Shown piece by piece: positions 13,113-24,136 of a stretch of DNA of 64,000 bases; position 1 is the stretch's first letter; each line of letters starts with the position of its first letter. The DNA comes from Omphalotus guepiniiformis. Its lineage: Eukaryota > Basidiomycota > Agaricomycetes > Agaricales > Omphalotaceae. Location of the stretch: the NCBI GenBank assembly GCA_028554645.1, contig JAQOOI010000079.1:1240001-1304000 (forward strand), given 5' to 3'. Under the pieces are notes generated by a model. It searched no databases. It was given only the letters and a program-made list of their open reading frames with translations, and was not told where the DNA came from. The translations under genes and the position numbers were made by a program.

Positions 13113-14410
13113 ATTAAATGTTTTCTTTATGTACGTATTAATGACCGCTGGTACTGTCATCTTGTAGCACTATGTTATCTTGTAGGTTGTATATGGTTAT
13201 TGTAGGTTATCTGGTAGGGAATCGGAATACACACACACGATACGTATGATTGGAAGATTGGGGCGATTAGACCACTGAATTCTTCAACTGTTCGTCTTGG
13301 TTGTGGTGCTTATCTGGAATGTATATGTTTTTTCATCCAATCACTGATCTTGCGAAAGTTTGTCTTGTTCCGTCGACACAAAGCGTTCAGGCCAATTCTA
13401 TTCACCCTAGTGCATTCCCTTGAGAATGAGTGTTTCGTCAGTCATTGGTCCTGAAGCTTGAGCTTGAAGGCCTGAGGGCAAGCTCTCTAAGTAGCATAGA
13501 CTGAGAGCATGCACTGGTTCGCCATGGATATGTTGGGGGCTGACTGACAGTGAGATAGCAACTCCAGGAAGAATATCGGATCTTATAAGTATTTAACCTT
13601 TTTTTTGCCGTTTCACGACTTTCTTTAGCTCAGGGATATTTTGTTTCCTCCGACAGAGGCCCACAGGCTGAGGAGTCCCAGTAAAAAAAGCTTTTCTACT
13701 TCTCGCTCATGCGATCGCACGACTCATGATAGTAGCAAGTAGACACCGTCTCGTGTCGATATCTATTATATCAAGTCCGAGAAATTATATCAGTCAATAG
13801 TTCATGGAAATCTGCTCAATGAAACCGTATATGGTGAGAGATGGTGGGTGACTGAGTGCCATCAAACTTAGGCCCGGGCTTCCAAAACTCTAACTCGTCC
13901 GAGGCGCTTTCCTTCAACGCTCATGGCGCTACCCCCTGCTACCCCCTTCGATTCCACTGTCGCTCTATCATCGACAATGTATGGATTTGAGCTCAATAGC
14001 GAAGCACGAAATCACTGCTCAGCTATCTCAGTAACGAAATTCATCCGTTACAGACTGCTCTATGTACATGACTCTGTACTAGCACCCTCGAGTAACGAGC
14101 TCTGTCTAACTCAGCCTGTGGCCTAATCCGTATCGTTTATTTCGTTTATTGGCCTTTTCCACGGACATTGTCGAAACTATGCATGCTTATTACTTCCAGG
14201 TATGCCGATGACGTCGATCTAATCATTCGGACGTCGACTATAGTATGCACCACTGCAATTTGTCCAGCGCCGCGGCGCGAGATTCAACCTTGATTCAACC
14301 CCCTATACGCTCTTTTATGCTATCATAAAATATGAAGCGTATGCTCTCCGACTTCAGAATATTCTCCCCTTCCTGCACACTCTCCCTTTGCCAGGGGCGC
14401 CCGTGAAAAA
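13113..14410. other. Intergenic between GH16 paralogs
   Basis: No gene seen. A TATA-like CATAAAAT at about 14324-14331 lies ~80 bp before the start of GH16 copy 2. The rest shows no clear repeat or coding signal. Confidence 0.55.
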
Positions 14411-17208
14411 ATGTTCACTCACCTGGCGATAATCTTCTGTGTCATTCTTTTCTCCCATCCAACCTCTGGCACGAGGTACACCATATCGGACAGCATTACT
14501 GGGATCGGTTTTTTGAACGCGTTCTTCGTTCAATCAATATCCGATCCAACACACGGACGAGTGTGAGTGGTCGAATATTGCAGTTCGGAGTCCTCTTGAA
14601 GTGCTGATTATTTTTACAGAAATTATGTCAACGCCGCTACTGCTGTGAAGGAGAACCTGACATTCGCCTCTGGAGATCATTTCGTACTTCGGGCTGATTA
14701 TCAAAAGAAACTCACTCCTAATGGTCCTGGTCGCGATTCCGTCAGATTAATGTCATATAAGCAATATAGTACATCGGTCATGATGTGAGTGTATCTCTTG
14801 CTGTCCTGCTACGAGGGTTCATTTACTGACAAGCAGTAGTTTTAACATCCGCCATATGCCCCAAGGATGTGGGTAGGTACTCAGCTGTGATCTCGGAGCC
14901 AACCATCAATAAATCTAATGCTTGCGGCATTCCTATGTAGCACTTGGCCTGCTGTCTGGACCGTTGGAGCCAACTGGCCTAGTCAGGTATCTGCGCTGCT
15001 GTTGTATTTCGTTTGTATCATTGCAACTAATTGCTCGCATTAAGGGCGAAATCGACATTCTGGAAGGAGTCAACGATCAAGGCCAGAATCACGCCACATT
15101 GCATACCAGTGCCGGTACGCCAGAATCGTATGAGCGTAATTTATGGTGATGAACATTTTATATAGGCTGCACTATGCCTGCATCGCGAAGTGAAACCGGG
15201 TTTGTTCGTTGCAAACTACACATATTAATGGCTCTCAGGAACTGCTTTCAGAATTGCACTCCAGAATGACTGTAATGTCGCTGTAAACTACTTGTGTATA
15301 TGGGCCATTCACTGCTGCCTCAGGCAGCAGTTCTGGCATGCACGAATCCTAATAGTATAATACGAAAGAGATTGCCTGGGCCTTGGCCCCTCACTCGCAT
15401 GATCTTTCTAGCTTGAGGCTTGAGCTCAAATGGTCAAAAAGTGTGGACATCATTCAAGACTCAGAGGAGTAAATGAGATACCAGCACAAGGAATAGGTAA
15501 CAGTACAAAATATAAGGAGAGTCAGCAGCAGCAATAGAGGTAACAGGTAGGCATATGTGTTCAGGAGCCCGAGTGTAATCTGAGAATTTTTGCCTTCTTC
15601 CTGCTGCTGCTGAAAAAAGTTTGAAATCTTTTGGAGTCGTGAAACAATAAATACTTCATTCCTAGCACAGAAAAGTCAACAAGACATCAACGAAAGAAGA
15701 TAAAGGACCACTCACCATACTCGAGTCGCACTCGCACCCTGATCTAGCGCTGCCGAGTTGGACAAAGCTGGAGCTGGGGGGTCGCTGTTGTCACTACTGG
15801 TCCTCGACAACGATATCAGGCTCCCATCAGCATCCCTCTTATACTCAGGTGTATTCACATTCGAGTGGGTTGTACCGAACAGCAGAGAACTACACTGGGT
15901 GAAGTGTTGAAGCTGTCGTATGGCGTGCCACTAGCAAACGGCAACGTGAGATACTCCTCAAACGTCGATGAGATCTGGAGCTATGGAGAGGCTAAGAGAG
16001 CCGCGAAAGGGGGAGGTGTGTCAGTAACCGAATATCCATTGTCGATAGTGGCGGAGGGGAATGACATCGTGTGGACGATGCTGTCCATTCCTGAGTACAT
16101 CCTCATATGCATCGTCCTTCCCGGGAGCAACAGGAGCCGCCATGCGGCTCGGTCTACTGTAGTCGACGCCATAGTATTTTCAGGCCATTATCGGAGATGA
16201 TTGAGGGTGTATCTGTATGCCATAGTGGGCGGCAAGTTCAGTCGAGTCATTGTTCGAGGGAAGGCCAGTTGTAGAGGTTATATTCGTCCAGTACTCGTCG
16301 TGAATCTTTCTTATTGCCAGTAAGAGAGAGAACAATGTAAAGTAATAATTCTTGGCCAAACAAGCGACAACCTATGCAGATGGAGGTTCACAAACATGAG
16401 CAACCAGAAAAAGGGGTAGGGTTAGGGGTGAATAACCCTTTTATGGTAGTAATTCGAGCTGCCAAACCGTCCAAGAACAACGAATCCACTTCGTTAGGAT
16501 TCGTAACAATGCGGGTTGCGGCGTGCAGAGCAGGGACCCACAAAGCTATGGCCCAACTTTCAATAACAATGGTGGTGGTTGGTGAGTGGAAGTTGATCGT
16601 GCTTACACTCACGTTAACCAGGCTGAGTTTAGGTATGCTGTGGAGCGAACAAACGGTGGAATACAAGTTTGGTTTTGGTCACGCAATTCCGCCGTTCCGA
16701 GCGATGTCAAGGCAGGAGGTGTTTTCATCAACACCATCAACTGGGTGAGAGGGATCCTTCAGTTATCGCTCATATGCTGACTAGAGACATTAGGGAACAC
16801 CCATGGCGTATTTCCCCAGCACATCTTGTCCTATAAGTTCCAAGTTTGGTCCTCACAATATCATTATAAACCGTAAGTGGCCAGTGGCCAGTTCAATGGG
16901 AGACAAGATCTCGAGGTCGCTGAATCTCACCTCATTGGCAACAGTCACGTTCTGTGAGTGACCATTCCGATAGTGTTTAGTGACATCCGCTGATATGCAC
17001 TCATTTCACCAGGCGGGGATTGGGCTGGGAGCCCTAGTGTATACGCTGCGTCAGGATGTCCTTCTACCTGCGTCGGTGAGTTTTGACTAAGGCACCATTG
17101 TCACGAAATGGGATTCTCATCGACTTCTGAGCAGACTATGTTAACAACAACCCAGCCGCTTTCCAGAATGCCTACTTCGATTTTGCGTGGTTGAGGGTGT
17201 ACAAATAA
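14411..17208 (+). CDS. GH16 glucanase-like, copy 2, interrupted by a 1.2-kb insertion
   Basis: Paralog of the preceding gene with matching exon boundaries. Upstream exons: 14411-14562, 14620-14784, 14840-14872, 14941-14986, 15045-15114, 15166-15199 and 15252-15288. Downstream: 16505-16581, 16633-16744, 16794-16872, 16945-16953 (again 9 nt), 17013-17075 and 17135-17208. The catalytic motif GEIDILEGVN is intact and every exon is open. Removing 15289-16504 joins AVN to NNAGCGV and gives 951 coding nt, the same as copy 1. An extra small intron (15200-15251), absent from copy 1, splits SETG from IALQ. The gene is either newly broken or the insertion is spliced out; see findings. The signal peptide is MFTHLAIIFCVILFSHPTSG. 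Confidence 0.85.
15454..16375 (-). pseudogene. Decayed 3' gene fragment of unknown family inside the insertion
   Basis: Reading the minus strand from about 16375 down to the TGA at 15454-15456 gives protein-like stretches joined by frameshifts and stops: KYYGVDYSRPSRMAAPVAPG, then GKDDAYEDVLRNGQ, FEEYLTLPFASGTPYDSFN and THSNVNTPEYKRDADG, then an intron with donor GTGAGT and acceptor TTTTTTCAG. The final exon encodes a ~25-residue hydrophobic membrane span before the stop. An in-frame TGA sits just before KYYGV and at least two frame changes follow. No 5' half is present, so this looks like a captured 3' portion of a gene for a C-terminally membrane-anchored protein. I do not recognise the family. 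Confidence 0.55.
16480..16504. repeat. Perfect hairpin at the right end of the insertion
   Basis: ACGAATCC and GGATTCGT form an 8-bp stem with a 9-nt loop, ending exactly at the inferred right junction. TTAGGATTCGT from its right arm is the exact inverse of ACGAATCCTAA at 15342-15352. Confidence 0.85.
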
Positions 17209-17639
17209 GCCTCCCGTAGTCTCAAAGCTTTACCGTGAGTCTAGCGAGATTTACTGTGTACTAATCATCAGCTCAAGCGCTCACCCGTCACTCGTAGTAG
17301 GATTCATCACCTCACAGCGTCGGACGTATACGATAATAGACGATAATAGGCGACTTTGTAAGTTCCTGAATTTGAATACTTACTGCGTCGTTTGTCCAGT
17401 GTCCGTATTGAGGGGGATTTAGTCAATCCTTTAGATCGAGAATAGTCATTTTTTAAACATACATATGCGTACTGCCCAGGTACTGCCGCATTGTTAGACC
17501 TGAACGCGATGATGCAATGAGCGAGCGATTATTTTAGTTGATGCGCGAAGCACTCTGCATCAAATCGATCACGTGACTGTTCTTCGTCTTCTTCTCTGAT
17601 TATTTCTCTGCCACCCAGCCCAGTAAAAAGCTCTGTGCT
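17209..17639. other. Intergenic, no gene seen
   Basis: A 431-bp spacer holding the GH16 copy 2 3' end and the NUP96 promoter. A short direct repeat GACGATAATAG occurs near 17330-17350. Confidence 0.5.
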
Positions 17640-20609
17640 ATGGCTCGATTTCGCGCATACACCAGCGACAGTAGCGACGAGGATGAAGGGGAGCAAGTGA
17701 TTGACGAGAAAGCCTCCGAAAGTATTTCAGAGGAAGAGCAGGAAGAGGATGAAAGCGACGAAGAATCGCTGAGTTCGGGCTCGAGTTCTTCACAAATGCA
17801 GGAGGATGAGCTTGTAGGCTCAAGGAATGCCCTTGTCGCGGACGATGACGGCGAATATCACTATGCACACGAATTAACGCAGCCGTCAACCTCAAAGTCG
17901 TATCCGCCTTCGTCTCGGGATCCAAACATTATTCCAAGGGCTCACGCCGTTGGAGTTGATGCACAAAGGATGCATGTTATGCAAACATCGCTGTTCCGTA
18001 TGCCGGAAGAGGCTGCTGCACTGAAGGCGATGACACAAGCCACGAACGCGCTGTTACGAGTGCAGAACCAATCACTAAACCGAAAACACAGTCGCGATTC
18101 AGAAGGGGATGGACTACGTTTTGATGCTAGAGAGGTATGTGCTACGTGTGAGCATGTTACTTTTATCCGCTCATATGCCAGACATATTCTGATTGAACGT
18201 TCTTTTTAGCGCGCGTCGTTCGCACATGACATCGAGCCACCGTCACATAGACCGTCTCGTAAATATGCGCGCGTTGAAAGCTCTGCGTCGCTGGTTAGTG
18301 GCACTGAAGATGCGGTGATTGATGCGGGGTTGGCATCCGGGCGGTCATTTCGCGTTGGTTGGGGTCCAGCTGGTCAGCTAGTCCATGTTGGTACTCTTTC
18401 GAGCCCAGCCGGTCCTTCGTATGTGTCGTATTCATCGAATTTCATGTGTTTGGCTGACCCTTAAATGTAGGAAAATATCTTCCAACTCATCAATTGTCTA
18501 CCAATCAAAAATTCCGGTCTACCCCTCCGTGGAATCTGGAAGCACCTCCCCTGCAGCGACATTATCTTCCAAACTTCTCCAACATCACCTTACCCACTCT
18601 CCTATCGAACCTGATGATGACGGTGTCCCTTTCGCCGCACCATCCACAAGCGCGCTACATTTCTCCTCCTTTGCATCTCTCTTCCCTTCAACAGACCGTT
18701 CCTACGAAGCCAGCTTGTTTCGCCTTGGTCAGGCACTTTTCGACGACATAGATCTGCGTTTAGGGAGCAGTATAACGGTCGACGTGAAGAATCGGATAGC
18801 TGGAGTCGCACGTAAAGCTGCGTTGTCATCATGGCTCGAAAATGCGGTTGCTGGGTCTGTGGAGGCAGACTCTAGATCAAATCCAGCAGCAACTTCGGCG
18901 AGAATAGCATTCACGTTGCTCACAGGTAATCAAGTGCAGAAAGCCTGTGAGGCTGCAATGGATGGGGGCAATATGAAGTTGGCTACTCTGATCTCACAAG
19001 CAGGAGGTGATTTCGACTTTCGGGAAGATCTAAGGGAGCAGCTGGAAATTTGGAGAGAACAAAAAATCGATATTCACATTGACGACGATATTCGGAAGAT
19101 TTATGCGTTGTTGGCTGGCGTGGTAGATGAAGTTGTAGAGGCTTCTCGGGGCACAGGGCTGGAGAAATGTAAACCTGTGGATGTTGTGCAAGGTCTTGAC
19201 TGGAAACGCGTGTTCGGTCTGCATCTATGGTTTTCAGAACCTATAGACGCGTCAATACAACAAGTCTTCGAATCGTACCGTCAACTTATGCAATCTTCGT
19301 CTCCTGAAAGACTAGTTGCGCAGCCTGTACCGTGGTATGCTGAGAAGCCTCCAAGTTCGCCATCACGCTGGAAGGCATCCTCACAACCTGACGCACAAGA
19401 TGCTCTGTATTCTCTTATACGGCTTTACTCCGATCCTGCTTGCTCCCTCTCTCAGATACTCAAGCCGCTGTCTTTTAGCCAGTCCCCGGTCGACTACTCC
19501 CTCCCCTGGCACCTCTATATCATCATGTCACGTTCTATGCGTGTACGCGATTTTTCTGACAGAGGCGACGCGGATGTTACCCGCGATGATGAGGAAGACA
19601 ATGGAGAAGGTACTGAGGTGGAAGGCCACAGTCCGAGTGCTGATCTACTTGCAAGCACGTATGCGTATCAGCTAGAGCAGTTGGGGATGATTCAGGAAGC
19701 CGTATTTGTGCTTCTACATATAGAGGGCTCCGCTGGGTGGGTTTTTGTTTGCAATCTCATGGAGTTGTTCTTATGCACGACGTAGGAGGCGAAAGGCGAT
19801 CAAGGATCTTCTTATTCGCTCGGCCGATAAACTAGATGAGTGGATGACGAGAGGGATAGTAGGCAGCTTGAAGATTCCCATGAAATGGGTTCAAGAAGCA
19901 CAGGCTATGATCCTCCCGCTTGCAATTCAAAAGTGTACTCACGCAAGAGGCAGGCTATTTATGCGATTAATACTGGGGAGTTGTATAACGCATACGAGCT
20001 ATATCTCGCTGCGGGTATGTATAACGCAGCTCACGATCTCGCGATCGTTGAGTTGGCCCCAGATGCGATCATCCGCAGCGACCTCGAGCTCTTGCAGAGT
20101 CTTTTCGAGAGGTTTGTCGGACATCAAGTCGATGGCTGGTATGTCCGAGGGAAGGTGTGTACTCACCAGTGCTCTCGTGCGAAGTACAACTCATTCGTCG
20201 AACAGACTTTCCTTGACTACGTGAATGTCATGACTCGTCTTCCTGTCCTCCTTGAGGCAGAAGACGCCAGTGCTGTTTCAGATGCTGTAAGGGCGCAGGA
20301 ACAGGACGACCTCATCAGAAGTATACCCAAGTTAGTTGGGCTTCTACCTGATGTTCTGACCAGCCGGACGGACATGCGTCATAAAGTGGCTCTGCACGAG
20401 ATGACATCAAGACTAGTGTCCCTGGCGGACAAGGTTCGACCTGAAGCACTGGTGCGTGTCTGAACTGATGTTCAGTTTAAGTGTACCCTCATCTTTGTGT
20501 GATTCTCTAGTCACAGGTGCAGCCGCAATTACTAGACGAGGCTACAAAATTGCAACATATACGTGCAACAGCAATGGCCAGATTTTTCAGCAATATCCGG
20601 ATTGAGTAA
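17640..20609 (+). CDS. NUP96: Nucleoporin Nup96 (Nup145C), Y-complex scaffold
   Basis: Predicted 877-aa structural nucleoporin; exons 17640-18134, 18210-18418, 18471-19736, 19786-19903, 19954-20154, 20206-20451 and 20511-20609. An acidic, serine-rich N-terminus (DSSDEDEGE, SISEEEQEEDESDEES) precedes the helical Nup96 domain (from about residue 330), with landmarks such as AAMDGGNMKLATLISQAGG, SLPWHLYIIMSRSM, GRRKAIKDLL and YNAAHDLAIVELAPDAIIR. The protein belongs to the Nup84/Nup107-160 ring of the nuclear pore. It stands alone: no Nup98 FG region or autoproteolytic HFS site precedes it. The join EAQ|AIYAIN requires a 50-bp intron starting with GC, not GT (19904-19953). The family call is firm, the start codon likely. 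Confidence 0.9.
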
Positions 20610-21674
20610 AAGTATATCCTTGCGTCGTACTTATTTTGTATTGGCTATGTATACACTTGCATACTTGCTGTTTTTTCTTGTCGGAAAAGGAAGAGCCATT
20701 ACTAGTCAGAATGGCGATGCTTTTGTATTTTATAACGTCGTTCAACACACCGCGATTATCCACAGCTTTGACTAACGCCGGGCACTGCCGCATGGTATTA
20801 CGGCGCGCCTGCAGTCACATGAATCCGCTCTTCCTTCCAAACTCAACACTTATGCTGTTACAAGTCTGACTCTTTGCTCTTGAAAACACTCTGATGAATT
20901 CTGCCCGACATATCGTTATTGGACTGTGAAATCATTGCGGTTGACACACTTGTCAAGAGTGTGAAACTTTATCACATTGTATGTCATTCCGTGGCCAAGT
21001 TTTGGTTGTACCAAGAATCGATATATCTTGCGATAAACCCGGGTCAAACCTATTTCGTCGATTGACGCCGCATTCTGGGCAATAATAGGTGAGCTCGACT
21101 CCTTTAATGCATGCTGACTCAGGAGGACTCTTGAAGATGGACGCCGGATTGGACGTTACAATTGATGAAATTGTACATTGTTGTACAGCATTGTTGCTGG
21201 AGTGTATTGGGAACAATCATACCCTTTGTGCTAATCACCTCCTTGCCAGTGCATTGCCTCGACGTGCCTTCCCAAGCTTTGCTTTGATCCAAACGCGATT
21301 GCTGCAACCCCAGGTCGCCATGTTCAGATGTCGACTCTCATCTATGTGTAGCACATGGAATTTATGACGGACCAAATCAAATGGAAAGCGCATATTATCA
21401 CGCGCCTACTGTTATACAGTCATGTCTTGACTCGGGCATGGTACTGGTGTTGCAATCGCTCTAGTCACACCAGCAGGCCCGCCGCAGGAAAACGCGCGCT
21501 CCGGCCTTGCGGAGCTCTTTTTATACTCACTGATCAGCTTCTCTCTTTCCATCCGCATCTATGTTCGCAGCAGCGCCTTGATAAAGATGAATCATTGACA
21601 ATGTTTGAAGAGCCTCGGCATTTCAAAGTGATATATAACAGCCGCTCTGTGTTCCTTCGTTACCCCGAGCTATC
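20610..21674. other. Intergenic, no gene seen
   Basis: No supportable gene. A TATA-like GATATATAACAG near 21629-21640 lies ~40 bp before the start of the next gene. Confidence 0.5.
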
Positions 21675-22244
21675 ATGATTTCCCGTATCCACCCTCTTCT
21701 TGAATATCAGCCCTCCAAGATGAGTGGCAAGCAGAGCCATCCGTTTGGCCTGTTATGGGACCTTCATCTTCCTCCGGCTCATGGTGTTCGACTAGTTGCT
21801 GCACCCGAGCAGAATCTTAGTCTACAAGAGCTGCTTTCTATCGCTACTCAGCCGCCGGTAACATCTTTGCATGTTGTATGCGGCGTATTCCCTCACAACT
21901 GGCCCATCGAAATCCGAAATGCTGACGGTGTCACTATCCGCGACATATTGCAGGCGATCTATGATGCGCTACAAACGAAGTACGGTAGCGAAGAGTTCAA
22001 CCAGCTCTGTCCGAAACAACAGACGCGGGTCCTGGATGTATATCACGCCCGTGTCAGGGTAGCATCAGACCCTCGAGCCACCTGGGAGGCTGGTATGAAG
22101 AGGGTCGATTGCCTGTTGCTGCATTCGCACTTCGGCGGGCTATCCTTACCGTTTTCGAACGCTGCAATGTCAAATACGTGCATCCTGTCTCTGCATCGAC
22201 CGCCGATGATAGCATCACCATTCGCTCTTCCATTGCCCACTTGA
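21675..22244 (+). CDS. DUF6699-like protein
   Basis: Single-exon 189-aa protein. IHPLLEY, FGLLWDLHLPP, a P-rich VTSLHVVCGVFPHNWPIEI segment, VTIRDILQAIYDAL and a C-terminal R-V-D-hydrophobic-HFGGLSL motif match the DUF6699 family as I remember it, expanded in Agaricomycetes and of unknown function. No signal peptide or membrane span is seen. After GGLSL the sequence (PFSNAAMSNTCILSLHRPP) does not look like the usual short ending, so a small indel near the C-terminus is possible. The TATA-like element and start context support this ATG. Confidence 0.75.
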   Translation: MISRIHPLLEYQPSKMSGKQSHPFGLLWDLHLPPAHGVRLVAAPEQNLSLQELLSIATQPPVTSLHVVCGVFPHNWPIEIRNADGVTIRDILQAIYDALQTKYGSEEFNQLCPKQQTRVLDVYHARVRVASDPRATWEAGMKRVDCLLLHSHFGGLSLPFSNAAMSNTCILSLHRPPMIASPFALPLPT

Positions 22245-22466
22245 CGTGGACAGATACAAAGTCAGCGTCGTTTGTTTTCGCAACATAGAAGAATTCTTTG
22301 GAGTTTGCTCTAGCCCTAATCAGTATAACACATCCTCTCGTGAGCAAGATTCAATCAGAGTGCCTCTGACCCATCATGATGCCATGCCAAATGGTAAATA
22401 CTATGGGAAACATACATCAGTGTACTATCGTAAACGCAAAATAGAACCTCAGAAGAAATCACAGCT

Positions 22467-23263
22467 CTATCCTTCTTCTCCATTCCACGGAAGTCGCGAA
22501 AGTCCAATCACGTATTCAAGCCGTTCGTCATCATCCCCGTCCATACTTTGTTCGCTCAGCATCGATTTTCGCTTGCCCTTTCTAGGAGTGGGCATAGCGA
22601 TGGCTACAGCGATTTGTAAAGAGGTCATGGACGGTGGCGGCGGTGTGTCATGCTTCTCGTCTTCAGCATCCATGATTGAACGCTCGTTCCTTATTAATAA
22701 CGAACGAACTGATCGTGCGATGTGTTGATGGATAGTAAGCGCAGAAGAACTAGCACGAGCATTCGTGATGGGCTTTGTTGTTGATTGTGGAGTTCGCGCC
22801 TCGTACAGAGGAGATACGGCAATAGGCTGGGTATTCCTTGAATGAAAGAACGGGATGCCTAGTGTAACGTCTCACATACCATTACATTCTCCCATCTCAC
22901 CTCCCTCGGAACTTCACATCCACCTATCTCTCCTCCCTGCCCCTTGTCACTCCACAAATCCCATAATTTCGGCCGATCTCCCAAAACTTCTAATCCTCGT
23001 CTTCGGGAACTTCTTGTCCCTCGACCATCATCCATAGTGAACCCTGGCGCCGTAAACGTTCCGTGCCTTCCAAAGTTAACTCTCCGCCATCCAAAGACCG
23101 CAATCATGGCAGCAGAGAATAGACCTATGGCAAGGAACGCTAGGATAAGTGGTGGCGAGGAGCCCGGGGAAAATGTTCCCGAGTTGTTGTCATTGTTGTC
23201 TCCACCTCCGGAGGACGTGCTCTGAGCGGAAGGACTAGATGTAGAGGCAGTTTCAAAAGCCAT
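22467..23263 (-). CDS. Small single-pass membrane protein, Agaricomycete type
   Basis: Predicted 247-aa protein from two exons (23263-22880 and 22826-22467) with a 53-bp intron joining WENVM to PIAVSPLYEAR. A Ser/Thr/Asn-rich N-terminal ectodomain is followed by one span (PLILAFLAIGLFSAAMIAVF) and a basic stop-transfer GWRRVNFGRHG. The cytoplasmic tail contains DRPKLWDLWSDK, LQIAVAIAMPTPRKGKRKS and ends YVIGLSRLPW plus five residues. I remember this layout (LWD-W, WE-VMP, AVAIAMP, terminal PW) from unnamed basidiomycete proteins but know no function. A plasma- or endomembrane location is inference. The 222-bp gap to the DUF6699 gene makes the pair convergent. Confidence 0.75.
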
Positions 23264-24136
23264 CGGTGACGACAGATTTTGATTTCAAGGAGATATTATC
23301 CTAATGGGTCGTTTCACTTGACAGCTGTGGATTAGGCAGATGTGTGCATTGTCGTGGCGATGGAATGGGAGAAGAGGTGTGCGAGGATAAAGAGGCGACT
23401 ACCGCGGCTCTTAGGCATGGGTCCGGGATCATGGGTGTCACATAAATAGTTGCCATTGATGACCGAAGCACTCGTGAGACTAGGCCAATAATGTTTTTCT
23501 CATGAACTCGGTTGTCGATCTACCTGTTAGGGTAAGTCTGGTCCTGACCTGGAACCTGGCATGGCTTTGAATGCAAGCTGTCGCTCACTGGAGATGAAAG
23601 AATCGTAGATAGTGCAATCAGCTGTTTCAAAGATATGAAGTTATTTCGTGAACGTTGGAGACAACTGTAACAAAAATTCGTGGGTGATATGAACAAAGTT
23701 TACATTTTTAGTCTCCGATTGTTCGTGAGTTGAAATTTGGTAAGACTCAAGGACTATATGTTCCGACGAAATGCGCTAAATTCGGCGCACAAGACCATTT
23801 CTCGAATTTCGAAAGCATAGACAACAGAACAAGACTATTCGCTGTGGATAATTGAGTTACGATCGGGGCAGCCGATAATCGATAACTGAGAGAATTTCGA
23901 AATTATGCCTGCAAGTGAGGTTGAGCCGGGTCTTTTTGTGTTTACATACGCTAGTCATTTGGGGCTCCGTGAAGAAAACGAGAGCTTGTTCAGTACCGAG
24001 TGAACTTGTGGTCGTAGCAGAGAATACCAGCAAATCGAGTAGTATACAAAGTCCTAGCGGTCATGGCAAATAGTATACAGAAATATGCATGAGAACTTAG
24101 TCCTCCCACTAGATATGTCAACTGGGCACGATTCTC
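23264..24136. other. Intergenic, no gene seen
   Basis: AT-rich spacer between the small membrane protein, whose promoter is at its left end, and the 3' end of the P450. GAATTTCGAAA occurs twice near 23808 and 23892, in related contexts. No coding signal. Confidence 0.5.

Larger units (their letters stand above)
15289..16504. mobile_element. 1216-bp insertion in GH16 copy 2
   Basis: The boundaries are inferred from the GH16 paralog: coding similarity stops after codon 179 (15288) and resumes at 16505 in the same frame. I see no transposase and no clear target-site duplication; at most AAC is shared by both flanks. Inside are an antisense decayed gene fragment, a perfect hairpin (CTGCTGCC...GGCAGCAG, 15312-15330), an inverted 11-mer ACGAATCCTAA (15342-15352) and TTAGGATTCGT (16494-16504), and a telomere-like 16-mer at 16413-16428. 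It is called mobile only because it is inserted DNA; the mechanism is unknown. Confidence 0.7.

Noticed and set aside
15342..16504. Inverted ACGAATCCTAA as true transposon termini
   Set aside because: The left copy lies 53 bp inside the insertion boundary set by the GH16 paralog, and no target duplication flanks the pair; reported as structure only.
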